Of a stretch of 64,000 nt of DNA, positions 7,603 to 16,492 are shown one piece after another. The notes below the pieces were generated by a model. The model was not told the DNA's origin, did not search any database, and was given only the letters and a program-made list of their open reading frames with translations. Origin of the DNA: Armatimonadota bacterium (lineage in GTDB: Bacteria > Armatimonadota > HRBIN16); the NCBI GenBank assembly GCA_026003195.1, contig BPGU01000001.1, positions 667,398 through 731,397 on the forward strand, read 5' to 3'. Each line of letters opens with the position of its first letter. Position 1 is the first letter of the stretch. A program made the position numbers and the translations under genes.

Positions 7603-9132
7603 TTATCTGCTTTTTTCGCTCTCAGAACCGGCTACCGTCACATTTTGCCCCTGTAAGTGTTGCGTCGCCGTGCGCGGCAGGTCCGGTGGAAGGGTGAGGA
7701 AAGTGGAGGCATAGCTCCACTCCAGCCATGGACGCGGGTACAGACCGATTATCGCAGTGGCGACCACGCAGATGGCAATGGCGGTGCTGAGAGAGCGGCG
7801 GAAGCGGAAGGGGCTCTCTTCCTCAGGCGCGTCGATGAACATCCGCTTGGCGACCATCAGATAATAGTACAAAGCGACTACGCTGGTGATCGCGCCGACC
7901 AGCACCAGCACATAGTGACCTTCTGAGGCGCCTGCCCAGAACAGGTACAGCTTGCCCCAGAACCCCGCCAGTGGGGGGATGCCGCCCAGAGAGAGCAAGA
8001 ATATCAACATGGAAAACGCCAGAGCAGGGGATCGGTAGCGCAAGCCACGCAGGGCATCTATCTCTTCGGAACCCACGTTACCCTGAAGTGCCTGTGCGAC
8101 AAAGAACGCCCCGGCATTGGCGAAGGCGTATAGCAGCAGGTAGAAAAGGGTGGCTCCCAAACCCAGTTCCACGCCTGAGACCACTGCGACCAGCAGATAC
8201 CCAGCCTGCGCGACACTGGAGTAGGCGAGTAGCCGCTTCAGGCTGCTTTGTGCCAGTGCCACCAGGTTGCCCAGTACCATGCTCAGTGCAGACAGAGCCA
8301 CCAGCGCCATCACCCAGATGTCTTCCGCGCCATGCAGTCCGATAATCAGCAGGCGCAAGAGGGCAGCAAACCCTGCCGTTTTGGAGGCAGTAGAAAGGAA
8401 CGCGCTAATCGGCGTGGGGGCACCCTGATATACGTCCGCCACCCACAGGTGGAATGGCGCGGCGGTGATCTTGAACGCCAGCCCTCCAATGACCAGTACC
8501 ATGCCGACTATTCCCAGCAATCCCAGCTGGCTTTCGCCTGCACCGGGGAGCAAGCCTGCAGGCAGCTGCGAGTACACCGTTGTACCGTAGGCGCCGTACA
8601 CCAGGCTGACTCCATACAGCAGTATCGCCGACGAGGTGGCGCTCACAATGAGCAGCTTCAGCGCAGACTCGCCACTGCGCGGATCGGTCTTGCGATGTCC
8701 GGCAAGGGCGAACAGGCTCACTGTACCGATTTCCAGCGTAATATACAGCGTCAATAGACTCCCCGCGGAAGAAATCAGGGTGAATCCCAGCGCACTGAGC
8801 AGGAGCAGGGCATAATAGCTGCCTCGATCACCCGTCTTTTGCCACTCCTCACAGCATACCGAGGACAAACAGACCAAAGCTCCGATAGACATGATCAGCG
8901 TGGTCAACATGCGGGCGTAGCCATCCCAAACATACAGTCCTTGCCACAATTCGCCATCCTGCGCCGCCCAGCTGGACAACACCGCCCCCACAGCGAACAC
9001 GCTCACCGCCGTCCATCCACCAGCGTTCCAGCGTCGTGGCGTGATACCTTCCGCCAACAACACCAGCAGCGTGCCCGTCAGTAGCCAGAGATGCGGCAAG
9101 GTCAGACTGAAGATGTGTGTCCAGTTCGCCAT
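7603..9132 (-). CDS. nuoN: NADH-quinone oxidoreductase subunit N (509 aa)
   Basis: Membrane proton-pumping subunit of respiratory complex I. It begins at an ATG with AAGGG-type ribosome site just after the nuoM stop. Around 14 hydrophobic segments are visible. The family core (residues about 215-270) contains FKITAAPFHLWVADVYQGAPTPISAFLSTASKTAGFA, in which the lysines of the proton channel lie. The length is normal for NuoN. It is last in the nuoL-nuoM-nuoN order. The other nuo genes (A-K) are not in this window. Confidence 0.93.
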   Translation of the reverse strand: MANWTHIFSLTLPHLWLLTGTLLVLLAEGITPRRWNAGGWTAVSVFAVGAVLSSWAAQDGELWQGLYVWDGYARMLTTLIMSIGALVCLSSVCCEEWQKTGDRGSYYALLLLSALGFTLISSAGSLLTLYITLEIGTVSLFALAGHRKTDPRSGESALKLLIVSATSSAILLYGVSLVYGAYGTTVYSQLPAGLLPGAGESQLGLLGIVGMVLVIGGLAFKITAAPFHLWVADVYQGAPTPISAFLSTASKTAGFAALLRLLIIGLHGAEDIWVMALVALSALSMVLGNLVALAQSSLKRLLAYSSVAQAGYLLVAVVSGVELGLGATLFYLLLYAFANAGAFFVAQALQGNVGSEEIDALRGLRYRSPALAFSMLIFLLSLGGIPPLAGFWGKLYLFWAGASEGHYVLVLVGAITSVVALYYYLMVAKRMFIDAPEEESPFRFRRSLSTAIAICVVATAIIGLYPRPWLEWSYASTFLTLPPDLPRTATQHLQGQNVTVAGSESEKSR

Positions 9133-9138
9133 CGCCCT

Positions 9139-10629
9139 TTACACCTTCCCCAGCAGTTTCAGGTAGTCGTGCACACCCACGTTCAGGAAGTCGGTGAGCA
9201 GTCGAGGCATTACACCAGTAATGACAAGGATAGCCCCCAGCACTACCAGAGCCACCCATTCGGTGGTGCGGGCGTCGGGCAGGTCATCATAGCCATCCGG
9301 GCGCCTGCCGAAAAACACCTTCTGCACCACGCGCAGCACGTAGGTAGCGGTAATCACGATGCCTGCCACGCCAATATAGGTCATCCAGGGATAGCTTTGC
9401 CACACACCCCAGAAGGTGAGGAACTCTGCCACAAACCCACTGGTGCCGGGCAAGCCGAAGGAGGAGAGACCACCTACCACAAAGGCGACCGCGATACCCG
9501 GCATCTTCTCGGCAAAACCGCCCATCTTCAGTATGTCGCGCGTGTGCGACTTCTCATATACCAGCCCGACCAGTGCGAAGAACAGACCCGTCATGATGCC
9601 GTGCGCGAACATCTGCAGGGTGGAACCAGTGAGGCTGACAGCGTTCATGCCTGCCAACCCCAGCATGACGACGCCCATGTGGCTGACACTGGAGTAGGCG
9701 ATGACGTACTTCAGGTCGGTCTGTCCCATCGCGCTGAACGCACCGTAGATGATGTTCACCACGGCGATAGTGCCCATCAAGGGTGCCCAGTACTGTGCGC
9801 CTTCGGGCAACAGGCTCATGCCCACGCGCAGTACGCCGAACGCTCCCAGTTTCATCAGCACGCCCGCGTGCAGCATACTCACCGCCGTCGGTGCGCTGGC
9901 GTGCCCGTCTGGTGACCAGGTATGCAGCGGCCAGATGCCCGCCAGAATGCCAAAGCCCACGTAGAAGAGAAGGAAAAGCACGCGCTGCTGTTCAGGGGTG
10001 AACTTTGCCGTCTTCAGCAGCTCAGGGATATCGAAGGTCTGTGTAGGGCTCAGGAAGTACACTGCCAGCATCCCCACCAGAATAAACGCGCTCCCCAACA
10101 ACAGGTACAGGGTCAACTTCATCGCGGAGTACTCTTTTCTTCCCGTGCCCCAGATACCGATGAGCAGGTACATTGGCAGCACCGCAATCTCGTAGAACAG
10201 GAAGAAGAAGAACAGGTCTAGCGACACAAATACCCCGAAGACCCCCGTGACCAGAAAGAGCAGCAACGCGAGAAAGTCTTTAGTGCGGTACTCTATCGTC
10301 CACGAAGCGAATACTCCGGTGAAGATGATGAATGCGGTCAACAGCACCAGCGTGATGCTGACACCATCTACCCCCAGGTGATAGCTGACGCCCGTTAGCG
10401 GTACCCATTCCATGCGCTCTTCAAACTGGATACCGCCCTTTGCAAAGTCGAAACGGAAGCACAGCCACAGCGAGATCAGCAGAGTGATGCTGGTTGCCAC
10501 GGCAGCCATGACCCGGATGACGGTCTTGCGCTCTGGAGGTACCAGCAAGATGAGCAGACAGGTGACAAACGGCACCAGTATCGTTAACGACAGCGCGTGT
10601 TGTGCAATCCAGTTCATCCCCGTCATCAC
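9139..10629 (-). CDS. nuoM: NADH-quinone oxidoreductase subunit M (496 aa)
   Basis: Second antiporter-like subunit of complex I. Residues about 90-130 show the SYHLGVDGVSITLVLLTAF signature of NuoM. Residues about 215-260 (FGILAGIWPLHTWSPDGHASAPTAVSMLHAGVLMKLGAFG) hold the conserved histidine and lysine of the proton path. The longest start is a GTG at 10629 followed at once by ATG; another ATG at 10617 is preceded by GACGGGG. The start is therefore uncertain by up to four codons. The gene follows nuoL after 4 bases. Confidence 0.93.
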   Translation of the reverse strand: MMTGMNWIAQHALSLTILVPFVTCLLILLVPPERKTVIRVMAAVATSITLLISLWLCFRFDFAKGGIQFEERMEWVPLTGVSYHLGVDGVSITLVLLTAFIIFTGVFASWTIEYRTKDFLALLLFLVTGVFGVFVSLDLFFFFLFYEIAVLPMYLLIGIWGTGRKEYSAMKLTLYLLLGSAFILVGMLAVYFLSPTQTFDIPELLKTAKFTPEQQRVLFLLFYVGFGILAGIWPLHTWSPDGHASAPTAVSMLHAGVLMKLGAFGVLRVGMSLLPEGAQYWAPLMGTIAVVNIIYGAFSAMGQTDLKYVIAYSSVSHMGVVMLGLAGMNAVSLTGSTLQMFAHGIMTGLFFALVGLVYEKSHTRDILKMGGFAEKMPGIAVAFVVGGLSSFGLPGTSGFVAEFLTFWGVWQSYPWMTYIGVAGIVITATYVLRVVQKVFFGRRPDGYDDLPDARTTEWVALVVLGAILVITGVMPRLLTDFLNVGVHDYLKLLGKV

Positions 10630-10633
10630 CCCT

Positions 10634-12490
10634 TTACTGGAAGCGGCTTAGCACGGCAGCCACCGTTGCCAGAATACTCAGTACCAGCACCAGCACATAA
10701 AACTGCGCCTGCCCGTTGGTCAGCCAGCGCAGGCGTGCACCGGTAGCTCCTGTGAACCAGGCAACGGCATTCACGATGCCGTCCACCACGTACCTGTCAA
10801 ACCAGGCTATCATGCGGGCTGTGAGCAGCACTGCCCTCGCTACGATGAAGGTGAAGAAATCGTCCACAAACCACTTGCGTTCCAGCAGGGCATACACCGG
10901 CGTGGGCAGTCGTTCCTGCAGTGGTTCTTGCCCCTGTGCTGCGCGGTACAACCGGTAGCCAGCGAAGATGCCGACGAGCGCTATCAACGTTGCGGAGGCA
11001 GCCAGCGGTAGGGAAAAGCTGGCATGACCGCTCGCAGGATTTTCCAGCGCGGCGCGCACCGCAGATGCTCCCAGACCGCCCACCGCCGCCGCGACCGCCA
11101 GCAACAGCAGAGGCACGCTCATCACAGGAGGGGATTCGTGGGCGTGTCGGGCGTGCTCGGTGCGAGGTTCGCCGAGGAAGGTCATCACCCACAGGCGCGT
11201 CATGTAGAAGGCAGTGAGCAGAGCGGTGAGTATCCCCGCTGTCAGGGCAAGAGGATGTTTGCCCGTCCAGGCTGCCAGCAGGATTTCATCCTTGCTCCAG
11301 AAGCCACTGAGCGGGAAGATGCCAGCCAGCGCCAGCGCACCCACCAGTGCGGTGATTGCGGTGAGACGCATCTTGCCCCACAGTCCGCCCATCTCGCGCA
11401 TATCCTGCGTGTGGGTGGCATGGATCACGCTGCCGGCGGTGAGGAAAAGCAGCGACTTGAAATAGGCGTGTGTGCCCAGATGGAACATCGCTGCAACGCG
11501 GTCACCCAAACCCAACGCCATCATCATATAGCCCAGCTGGCTGATGGTGGAGTAGGCGAGCACCCGCTTGATATCGAACTGCGCCAGAGCAATGGTTGCT
11601 GCCATGAACGCCGTAAACCCACCGATCACCGTCACTACCTGCATGGCGACCGGCGCCGCCTCGAACAGGAAGAACATCCTCGCTACCAGAAACACCCCTG
11701 CGGCGACCATCGTGGCGGCATGAATCAGGGCGGAGACAGGAGTAGGACCTTCCATCGCATCGGGCAACCAGATGTGCAGGGGGAACTGCGCGCTTTTACC
11801 CACCGCACCGCAGAAGAACAAAAGCGCTACCGCCGTCGCGAAGGTGGTTAGCGAGCCGAACAGCGGAGGAAGATTGCCGTTAGCCACCTGCGCCTCGATC
11901 TGGTCTATCTGGAAAGTGCCCGCTGCATAAGAGAGCAGGATGAGACCGAGCAGGAAGCCCACATCCCCGAAGCGGGTCACCACAAAAGCCTTTTTCGCGG
12001 CGTTAGCGGCTTCGGGTTTGCGGTACCAAAAGCCGATAAGCAGATAGGAGCATAGCCCCACCAGTTCCCAGCTCATGTACAGCAGGAGCAGATTGTCGGC
12101 GATGACCAGACCGAGCATGGCAGCGGTGAACAACGCCATCACAGCAAAATAGCGGGCAAATCCCGAATCGCCAGCCATGTAGCCCATCGAATACACCTGT
12201 ACCGCAAGGCTGACGGTGCTGACGATGACCATCATCAGTGCAGACAGCCCATCCAGTCTTGCCCCGACGGAAATGCTCCAGTCGCCCACTATCAGCCACT
12301 TTGCCTGCACATGGTGGCCCTGCGCGTAGTGGCTCCATGCAGAAAGGGCAAGTATGGTGCTCCAGGCAACAGCGAGGATGGTGGGCAAGGCGGATACCCA
12401 GTGGGTGTTTCTGCGTGGCACAAACCACAGTGCAGTCAAGATGGATGCAGCAACACACCACAGAGGCGCGGTCCAGAATTGTTCTGCCAT
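10634..12490 (-). CDS. nuoL: NADH-quinone oxidoreductase subunit L (618 aa)
   Basis: Largest antiporter-like subunit of complex I, with the long lateral helix at the C-terminus. Residues about 60-100 carry GARLDGLSALMMVIVSTVSLAVQVYSMGYM. Residues about 220-270 carry GKSAQFPLHIWLPDAMEGPTPVSALIHAATMVAAGVFLVAR, diagnostic of NuoL. The protein ends with a hydrophobic anchor helix. It is first in the nuoL-M-N operon; the ribosome site (AGGTAG) is weak. No promoter stands out in the 253 bases upstream. Confidence 0.93.
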   Translation of the reverse strand: MAEQFWTAPLWCVAASILTALWFVPRRNTHWVSALPTILAVAWSTILALSAWSHYAQGHHVQAKWLIVGDWSISVGARLDGLSALMMVIVSTVSLAVQVYSMGYMAGDSGFARYFAVMALFTAAMLGLVIADNLLLLYMSWELVGLCSYLLIGFWYRKPEAANAAKKAFVVTRFGDVGFLLGLILLSYAAGTFQIDQIEAQVANGNLPPLFGSLTTFATAVALLFFCGAVGKSAQFPLHIWLPDAMEGPTPVSALIHAATMVAAGVFLVARMFFLFEAAPVAMQVVTVIGGFTAFMAATIALAQFDIKRVLAYSTISQLGYMMMALGLGDRVAAMFHLGTHAYFKSLLFLTAGSVIHATHTQDMREMGGLWGKMRLTAITALVGALALAGIFPLSGFWSKDEILLAAWTGKHPLALTAGILTALLTAFYMTRLWVMTFLGEPRTEHARHAHESPPVMSVPLLLLAVAAAVGGLGASAVRAALENPASGHASFSLPLAASATLIALVGIFAGYRLYRAAQGQEPLQERLPTPVYALLERKWFVDDFFTFIVARAVLLTARMIAWFDRYVVDGIVNAVAWFTGATGARLRWLTNGQAQFYVLVLVLSILATVAAVLSRFQ

Positions 12491-12529
12491 ACTGTATCTA
12501 CCTATGTCGTTAAGGTAAAAAGCATTCCA

Positions 12530-12595
12530 CCGCAGAGAACGCCAGAGGGCGCGGAGTCACGATGACAAACTCCTCTCTGTGTTCGCAGCGGTGTT
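12530..12595. repeat. Imperfect inverted repeat upstream of nuoL
   Basis: CACCGCAGAGAACGCCAGAG on the left pairs, with mismatches, with the complement of CTCTCTGTGTTCGCAGCGGTG on the right, leaving a loop of about 25 bases. It lies in the 253-base interval between nuoL and the kinase gene, which contains no gene. Phrases of this type often belong to dispersed intergenic repeats, but only one copy is visible here. Confidence 0.45.
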
Positions 12596-12743
12596 TTCCA
12601 ACCGTTGTCTACCATTTTTATTCACTACAGGTGTCTCTTAGTCCTTCAAATGGTGCACACGACCGCGTGTTAGTATACCTCAAAGAGTCGCGGAAAACCA
12701 TTTGCGGGGGTGATCATGGCAAAGGGGGCTGTTTCCCTCCGAT

Positions 12744-13781
12744 TCACTGCCACCCCCATGTCCTCGCTTCATCCAGACGCTTCCGTACCTGTTCGCGGGT
12801 CGCGACGCCAGTGGTGCCAATCTGCTGGATGGTGATAGACGCCACCAGCTGCCCTACCTGAGCGGCTTCTACCAGACTCGCCCCGCTGCAGAGCGCGCTG
12901 ACCGTGCCTGCGGAGGTGCTGTCGCCTGCGCCCACGATGTCTATCTCGCCCGTCACCGGTATAGCGGGCACGTGAGTGACGTTCTCACCGTCTACCACCA
13001 GCACACCCTGCTCGCCCACCGTCAGGAAAACAGGCTTGCCGGTGCGCTTCGAAAGCCTCACGCCCATTTCGCGTGCTTCGTCGAGAGTGCAGGTTCCTTC
13101 CCAATCGGGCAGGAAGACGCGCATCGCCTCGCGCTGGTTGGGTTTGATCAGGAGGTGACGATATTCTCCGATGCGGGCGCGTGAATCGGCAAAGAAAACC
13201 TTCTGCGGATACTCTCTCGCCAGCTGGCAAATCTCTTCGCGCACACGGTCGGTGACCACCCCGCAGTTGCGCTCTTCCACCTGGTCCGCCACAATGACGC
13301 CGTCCACCTCAGGCACGAAATCGCGCAACAGGGTGATGATGCGCTCTTCCCACTCTGGTTCCAGAGGGGTGCGGTTTTTGATGTCCAGACGGTTTATCTC
13401 GTGTACGCGACCGTCTACTTCTCGCAGCATCGGCTTGGTGTAGGTGGGGGTGAACCGCCCGGGATGTTGCAGCACAGCGTCCACGTTCACGCCTCGTGCG
13501 CGCAGTTCGTGTAGCAGTTCGTAGCCGTGACCGTCCTGCCCGATGAGGGTCAGGGCGTAGGTTTGCACTTCCAGCGCGCGCAGGTTGTTGGCGACGGTGC
13601 CTCCCGCGCCAGGGCTGTTGCGTATCTCCACCACCTGATACGCTTCCAGACCTGTTTCGAGCGAGGTTTCGCTGAGCGTGCGGTCTATCATCAGGTAATG
13701 GTCGAGGAAGAAGTCCCCCACAATCAGCACCTTCTGTTCGGGGAAACGGCTGAGTATCTGCTGCAATCTTTCTCCGGTCAT
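12744..13781 (-). CDS. PfkB-family kinase, HldE/RfaE kinase-like (345 aa)
   Basis: A ribokinase-fold sugar kinase. The N-terminal part (KVLIVGDFFLDHYL, residues about 17-30) and the substrate loop SPGAGGTVANNLRALEVQ (about 56-73) match the heptose-7-phosphate kinase group of PfkB enzymes. The catalytic motif is DIVGAGDSTSAG (about 283-294), with the general base Asp of GAGD present. KPNQREA near 215 is another RfaE-type feature. It has a strong GGAGGAAC site, and its ATG overlaps the stop of the gene upstream (ATGA). The true substrate is unknown; heptose-7-phosphate or another sugar phosphate is likely. No nucleotidyltransferase domain is fused. Confidence 0.8.
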   Translation of the reverse strand: MTGERLQQILSRFPEQKVLIVGDFFLDHYLMIDRTLSETSLETGLEAYQVVEIRNSPGAGGTVANNLRALEVQTYALTLIGQDGHGYELLHELRARGVNVDAVLQHPGRFTPTYTKPMLREVDGRVHEINRLDIKNRTPLEPEWEERIITLLRDFVPEVDGVIVADQVEERNCGVVTDRVREEICQLAREYPQKVFFADSRARIGEYRHLLIKPNQREAMRVFLPDWEGTCTLDEAREMGVRLSKRTGKPVFLTVGEQGVLVVDGENVTHVPAIPVTGEIDIVGAGDSTSAGTVSALCSGASLVEAAQVGQLVASITIQQIGTTGVATREQVRKRLDEARTWGWQ

Positions 13782-14791
13782 GTCTGTTCCTCCAGATAGC
13801 GCAGCACGCGGTGATAGAGATTGGGAACAGTGATGCGGTGGTCACCGCAGAAGTAAAAGCTCTCGCCGCCGTCGGCGACAGTGCGCACCAGAATGGTTTT
13901 CCACGGGCGGTAGTAGTAGCGCGGGTCGGATTTGGGTGCCTCGTGGTGCAGGTCGCCTTCCAGTGGCAGGAGGTCAAAGACGGCGGTGGTAAAGTGCTTG
14001 ATTTCGCGTCCCTCCTGATGCGCCACATTGCGCGCCATCGACAACGCCTTCAGGTACACCTCGGGGGCCATCACCGCCGAGCCGAACGCCATCATCACTC
14101 CGCCTTCCAGCTGCGAGACGGTGTGCGCGAAGACCAGAAAGTCGGTGTACGATGCTGCGCCCAGCGCGGCGCCGTCGCAGTTGGGATGTTCATGGATGAT
14201 GTCGTAGCCGATGCCGATATGCACAGTCACCGGCACGCGCAGGCGGTAGCCCGCCGCCATCACGCTGATGTCTTTGTGCGGAAAGTCGCCTTCCGCAATC
14301 ATGCGCCCGATGGCTTCACCGAAGCCGATGCCCTCCGCGTATGCCTGTTTGGCTGCTTCGTTCAGGCGTCCTGTCTCCTGCCACAAGCCGAACTGCCCAA
14401 TGCGGATATAGTGCGCCACGCTTTCGGTGGTCTTGCCGATGAGGGCGAGCTCGAAATCGTGGATGGGTCCGGCTCCGTTCATGGCGATATGGGTGAGGAC
14501 GCCGCGCTCCATCAGGTCAATCAGGAATCGGCTGACACCTGCGCGGATCACGTGTGCACCCATCATGAGAATAACGGGGCGACCCTGACGGTGGGCAGCA
14601 GCTACCCGTTGCGCCAGCACATCGAATCCGGGGGCATCGTAGGGCGGCACCGGGTCGTGCAGCTGGTAGAAAGAGTCGAGCGACAGGTCATGCACCCGCT
14701 CCGAGAGCGGCAGCAGTTTCAGTCGGCTCCGGTCGAAGAGTGGGTAGGGCACAGGTTGCTGCCTCCATCCGCTGGTTTGACGCTTCATCAT
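13778..14791 (-). CDS. Deoxyhypusine-synthase-like Rossmann protein (337 aa)
   Basis: The frame is open to 14944, but the first 51 residues look like random translation, and the ATG at 14791 (MMKRQTSGWRQ) begins a consistent protein, so I use that start. Residues about 75-120 (GRPVILMMGAHVIRAGVSRFLIDLMERGVLTHIAMNGAGPIHDFE) form an NAD-type Rossmann core like that of deoxyhypusine synthase. Further recognisable parts are VTVHIGIGYDIIHEHPNCDGAALG and LEGGVMMAFGSAVMAPEVYLKAL. Bacterial members are of unknown function. Its ATGA overlap with a HldE-like kinase ties it to sugar-phosphate metabolism rather than hypusine formation; that is inference. Confidence 0.7.
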   Translation of the reverse strand: MMKRQTSGWRQQPVPYPLFDRSRLKLLPLSERVHDLSLDSFYQLHDPVPPYDAPGFDVLAQRVAAAHRQGRPVILMMGAHVIRAGVSRFLIDLMERGVLTHIAMNGAGPIHDFELALIGKTTESVAHYIRIGQFGLWQETGRLNEAAKQAYAEGIGFGEAIGRMIAEGDFPHKDISVMAAGYRLRVPVTVHIGIGYDIIHEHPNCDGAALGAASYTDFLVFAHTVSQLEGGVMMAFGSAVMAPEVYLKALSMARNVAHQEGREIKHFTTAVFDLLPLEGDLHHEAPKSDPRYYYRPWKTILVRTVADGGESFYFCGDHRITVPNLYHRVLRYLEEQT

Positions 14792-14895
14792 ACAGCGCGA
14801 GGGGTAGATTCGGAACGGAACGGGTGTCTTCCTGCTGAGGCATATCGGGAGGACAGCCCACGCAATGGGCGAACTGGTCGAGGGAGGGATTGTCG

Positions 14896-16380
14896 ATGGC
14901 TTCCTGTACGGTACAGATACCAGACGAGTGCATCCATTCCGCATTTCGTCGCCTGAACACGTTTCTGCATCGGTACAAACTCACCGCGCAGAGGCGTGAT
15001 ACATGGGCACAGGGCGTATGTGGCTATGGTATCGACGAACAGTGCCCTACCGCACAAGACACGCGCGATAACCGCTGGTTGGTGTGGGCGGCGCGGTATT
15101 GCGAACCCGATGAACAGTTCTTGCAAGATGCGATCCCCAGTATCTTGCGTGCTGCTTTCAACGAGGAGGGCATCGAGGTACACGAGCTGGCTGCGCCGTA
15201 CGCCGATGATTACCATCACTACTACATCTGGTGGCTGCTGCAGGTGGCTCTGGGCTACCTGTATACGGGGGACACGACTCTGGATAGCGGGCACCTGCGA
15301 CGCATTGTTCAAAGGTTGTATCAACGCTTTGACAACGAGGGTACTGGCATCACCCATACGGACATGTATCATTTCGTCACTTCCATCGGTGAGCCAGCAA
15401 ACACCGACCCGGGCAAGGCTTACAGCTTCTATCACGGTTGTAACCTCGCGTTCACTCTGCGGCAGCTGGCGCATCTGGCAGACGCGCGCGGAGATACGGC
15501 ATCCCTGCGCTACTTTGAGGAGAGGCAAGAACGACTGCGGGAGAACCTGATGCGCTTTCGCAGTGCAGATGGCTTCTACTACGCATTGCGCGAGGTGGGC
15601 ACTGGGCGGTATCGCTACCGGGTGACGGGCGAGGAGGCGCTGTGCCTGATGAGCGATAATGTATTTGCGCCGATAGCGTTTGGCGTCTTCTCGCGCGAGG
15701 AGATGCTGCCGAGCGTGCAGTATCTGCTGGAGCATGTCGGGCACTGTTTCCCCGTGCCCTACGCCTATCCACCATATCGTGGCGTGTGGACGAACGGCTG
15801 GTGGATACCGCGCAGCTGGCAGGAGCCGTTTGCGCATTTCTGCCTCGCGATGCGGGCACTGGAGATGCCATCACTGGTGGCCCGGGCTGTCACGCAGATG
15901 GCGCGGCGTTTCGAACAGGACGGTGAGGTCTGGGAACATTACGACGCCGACACGGGCGAGGCGCAGAACTACTGGGTGCCGCCGCGCCGAGGTTACTCCA
16001 CCACCGCAGCCGGCTTCAACATCGCGGTCATCGAGACGCTTTTTGGCATCCGCCCCGTGCAGCCGGGGTTCGCTTCGGTATCCGTTCGTCCTGCCTTCCC
16101 GGAGGAGTGGCGTTTTGCACACATAGACACTACCGTGAACGGACAGAAGATATGCCTTACTATGAAGAAAGAGGAACAAAAGGTGATGTATGACTTTGAA
16201 GGTACCTCCGCGCGGATAGACGAGTTCTGTATGGTGTTGCCCTCTTCCTGGGTGGGGAAGAGGCTAAGAGCAAACGTAGGGGGGGTGTTTCGCCCGCTGA
16301 AGGGAGAAGCGCGAACCTGCTTCGAGCGCACAACGCCTCTGCCATCCGATGTCGCGCGCGTGGAAGTGACCCTTTTTTGA
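14896..16380 (+). CDS. Six-hairpin glycoside hydrolase-like protein (about 494 aa)
   Basis: Two starts are possible: TTG at 14890 or ATG at 14896. The latter has GAGGGAGG at good spacing, so it is chosen. The protein looks like an alpha/alpha six-hairpin glycosidase such as those of GH78/GH116-like groups: aromatic-rich helices (APYADDYHHYYIWWLLQVALGYLY), an acidic motif THTDMYHFV, then GVWTNGWWIPRSWQEPFAHFCLAMRALE. A C-terminal beta-sandwich starts around residue 385 (GIRPVQPGFASVSVRPAFPEEW). No signal peptide is evident, so it may act in the cytoplasm. Substrate is not assignable. It is divergent from the deoxyhypusine-synthase-like gene, with about 100 bases between starts. Confidence 0.7.
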   Translation: MASCTVQIPDECIHSAFRRLNTFLHRYKLTAQRRDTWAQGVCGYGIDEQCPTAQDTRDNRWLVWAARYCEPDEQFLQDAIPSILRAAFNEEGIEVHELAAPYADDYHHYYIWWLLQVALGYLYTGDTTLDSGHLRRIVQRLYQRFDNEGTGITHTDMYHFVTSIGEPANTDPGKAYSFYHGCNLAFTLRQLAHLADARGDTASLRYFEERQERLRENLMRFRSADGFYYALREVGTGRYRYRVTGEEALCLMSDNVFAPIAFGVFSREEMLPSVQYLLEHVGHCFPVPYAYPPYRGVWTNGWWIPRSWQEPFAHFCLAMRALEMPSLVARAVTQMARRFEQDGEVWEHYDADTGEAQNYWVPPRRGYSTTAAGFNIAVIETLFGIRPVQPGFASVSVRPAFPEEWRFAHIDTTVNGQKICLTMKKEEQKVMYDFEGTSARIDEFCMVLPSSWVGKRLRANVGGVFRPLKGEARTCFERTTPLPSDVARVEVTLF

Positions 16381-16492
16381 CAAATGTAGCGCTGAGGGCG
16401 TGAACCGTGCAGAACCGTCTGGAACAGGAGCTTCGTCGGTATATAGACCTGCTGGCACGCTACTACCAGCCAGACCTGCTTGCACGCCTGAA

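Noticed and set aside
9091-9915. 274-residue frame on + opposite nuoM/nuoN
   Set aside because: Antisense shadow of clear membrane-protein genes; composition is His/Gln-rich and there is no ribosome site.
13811-14956. 381-residue frame on + opposite the deoxyhypusine-synthase-like gene
   Set aside because: Antisense shadow; the minus-strand product has recognisable motifs and this one has none.
16407-16490. Short frame starting MQNRLEQELRRYIDLLARYYQPDLL in front of the HAD gene
   Set aside because: The start looks protein-like, perhaps the head of a lost gene, but it then runs antisense through the HAD gene with no domain and no good ribosome site, so it is not listed as a gene.
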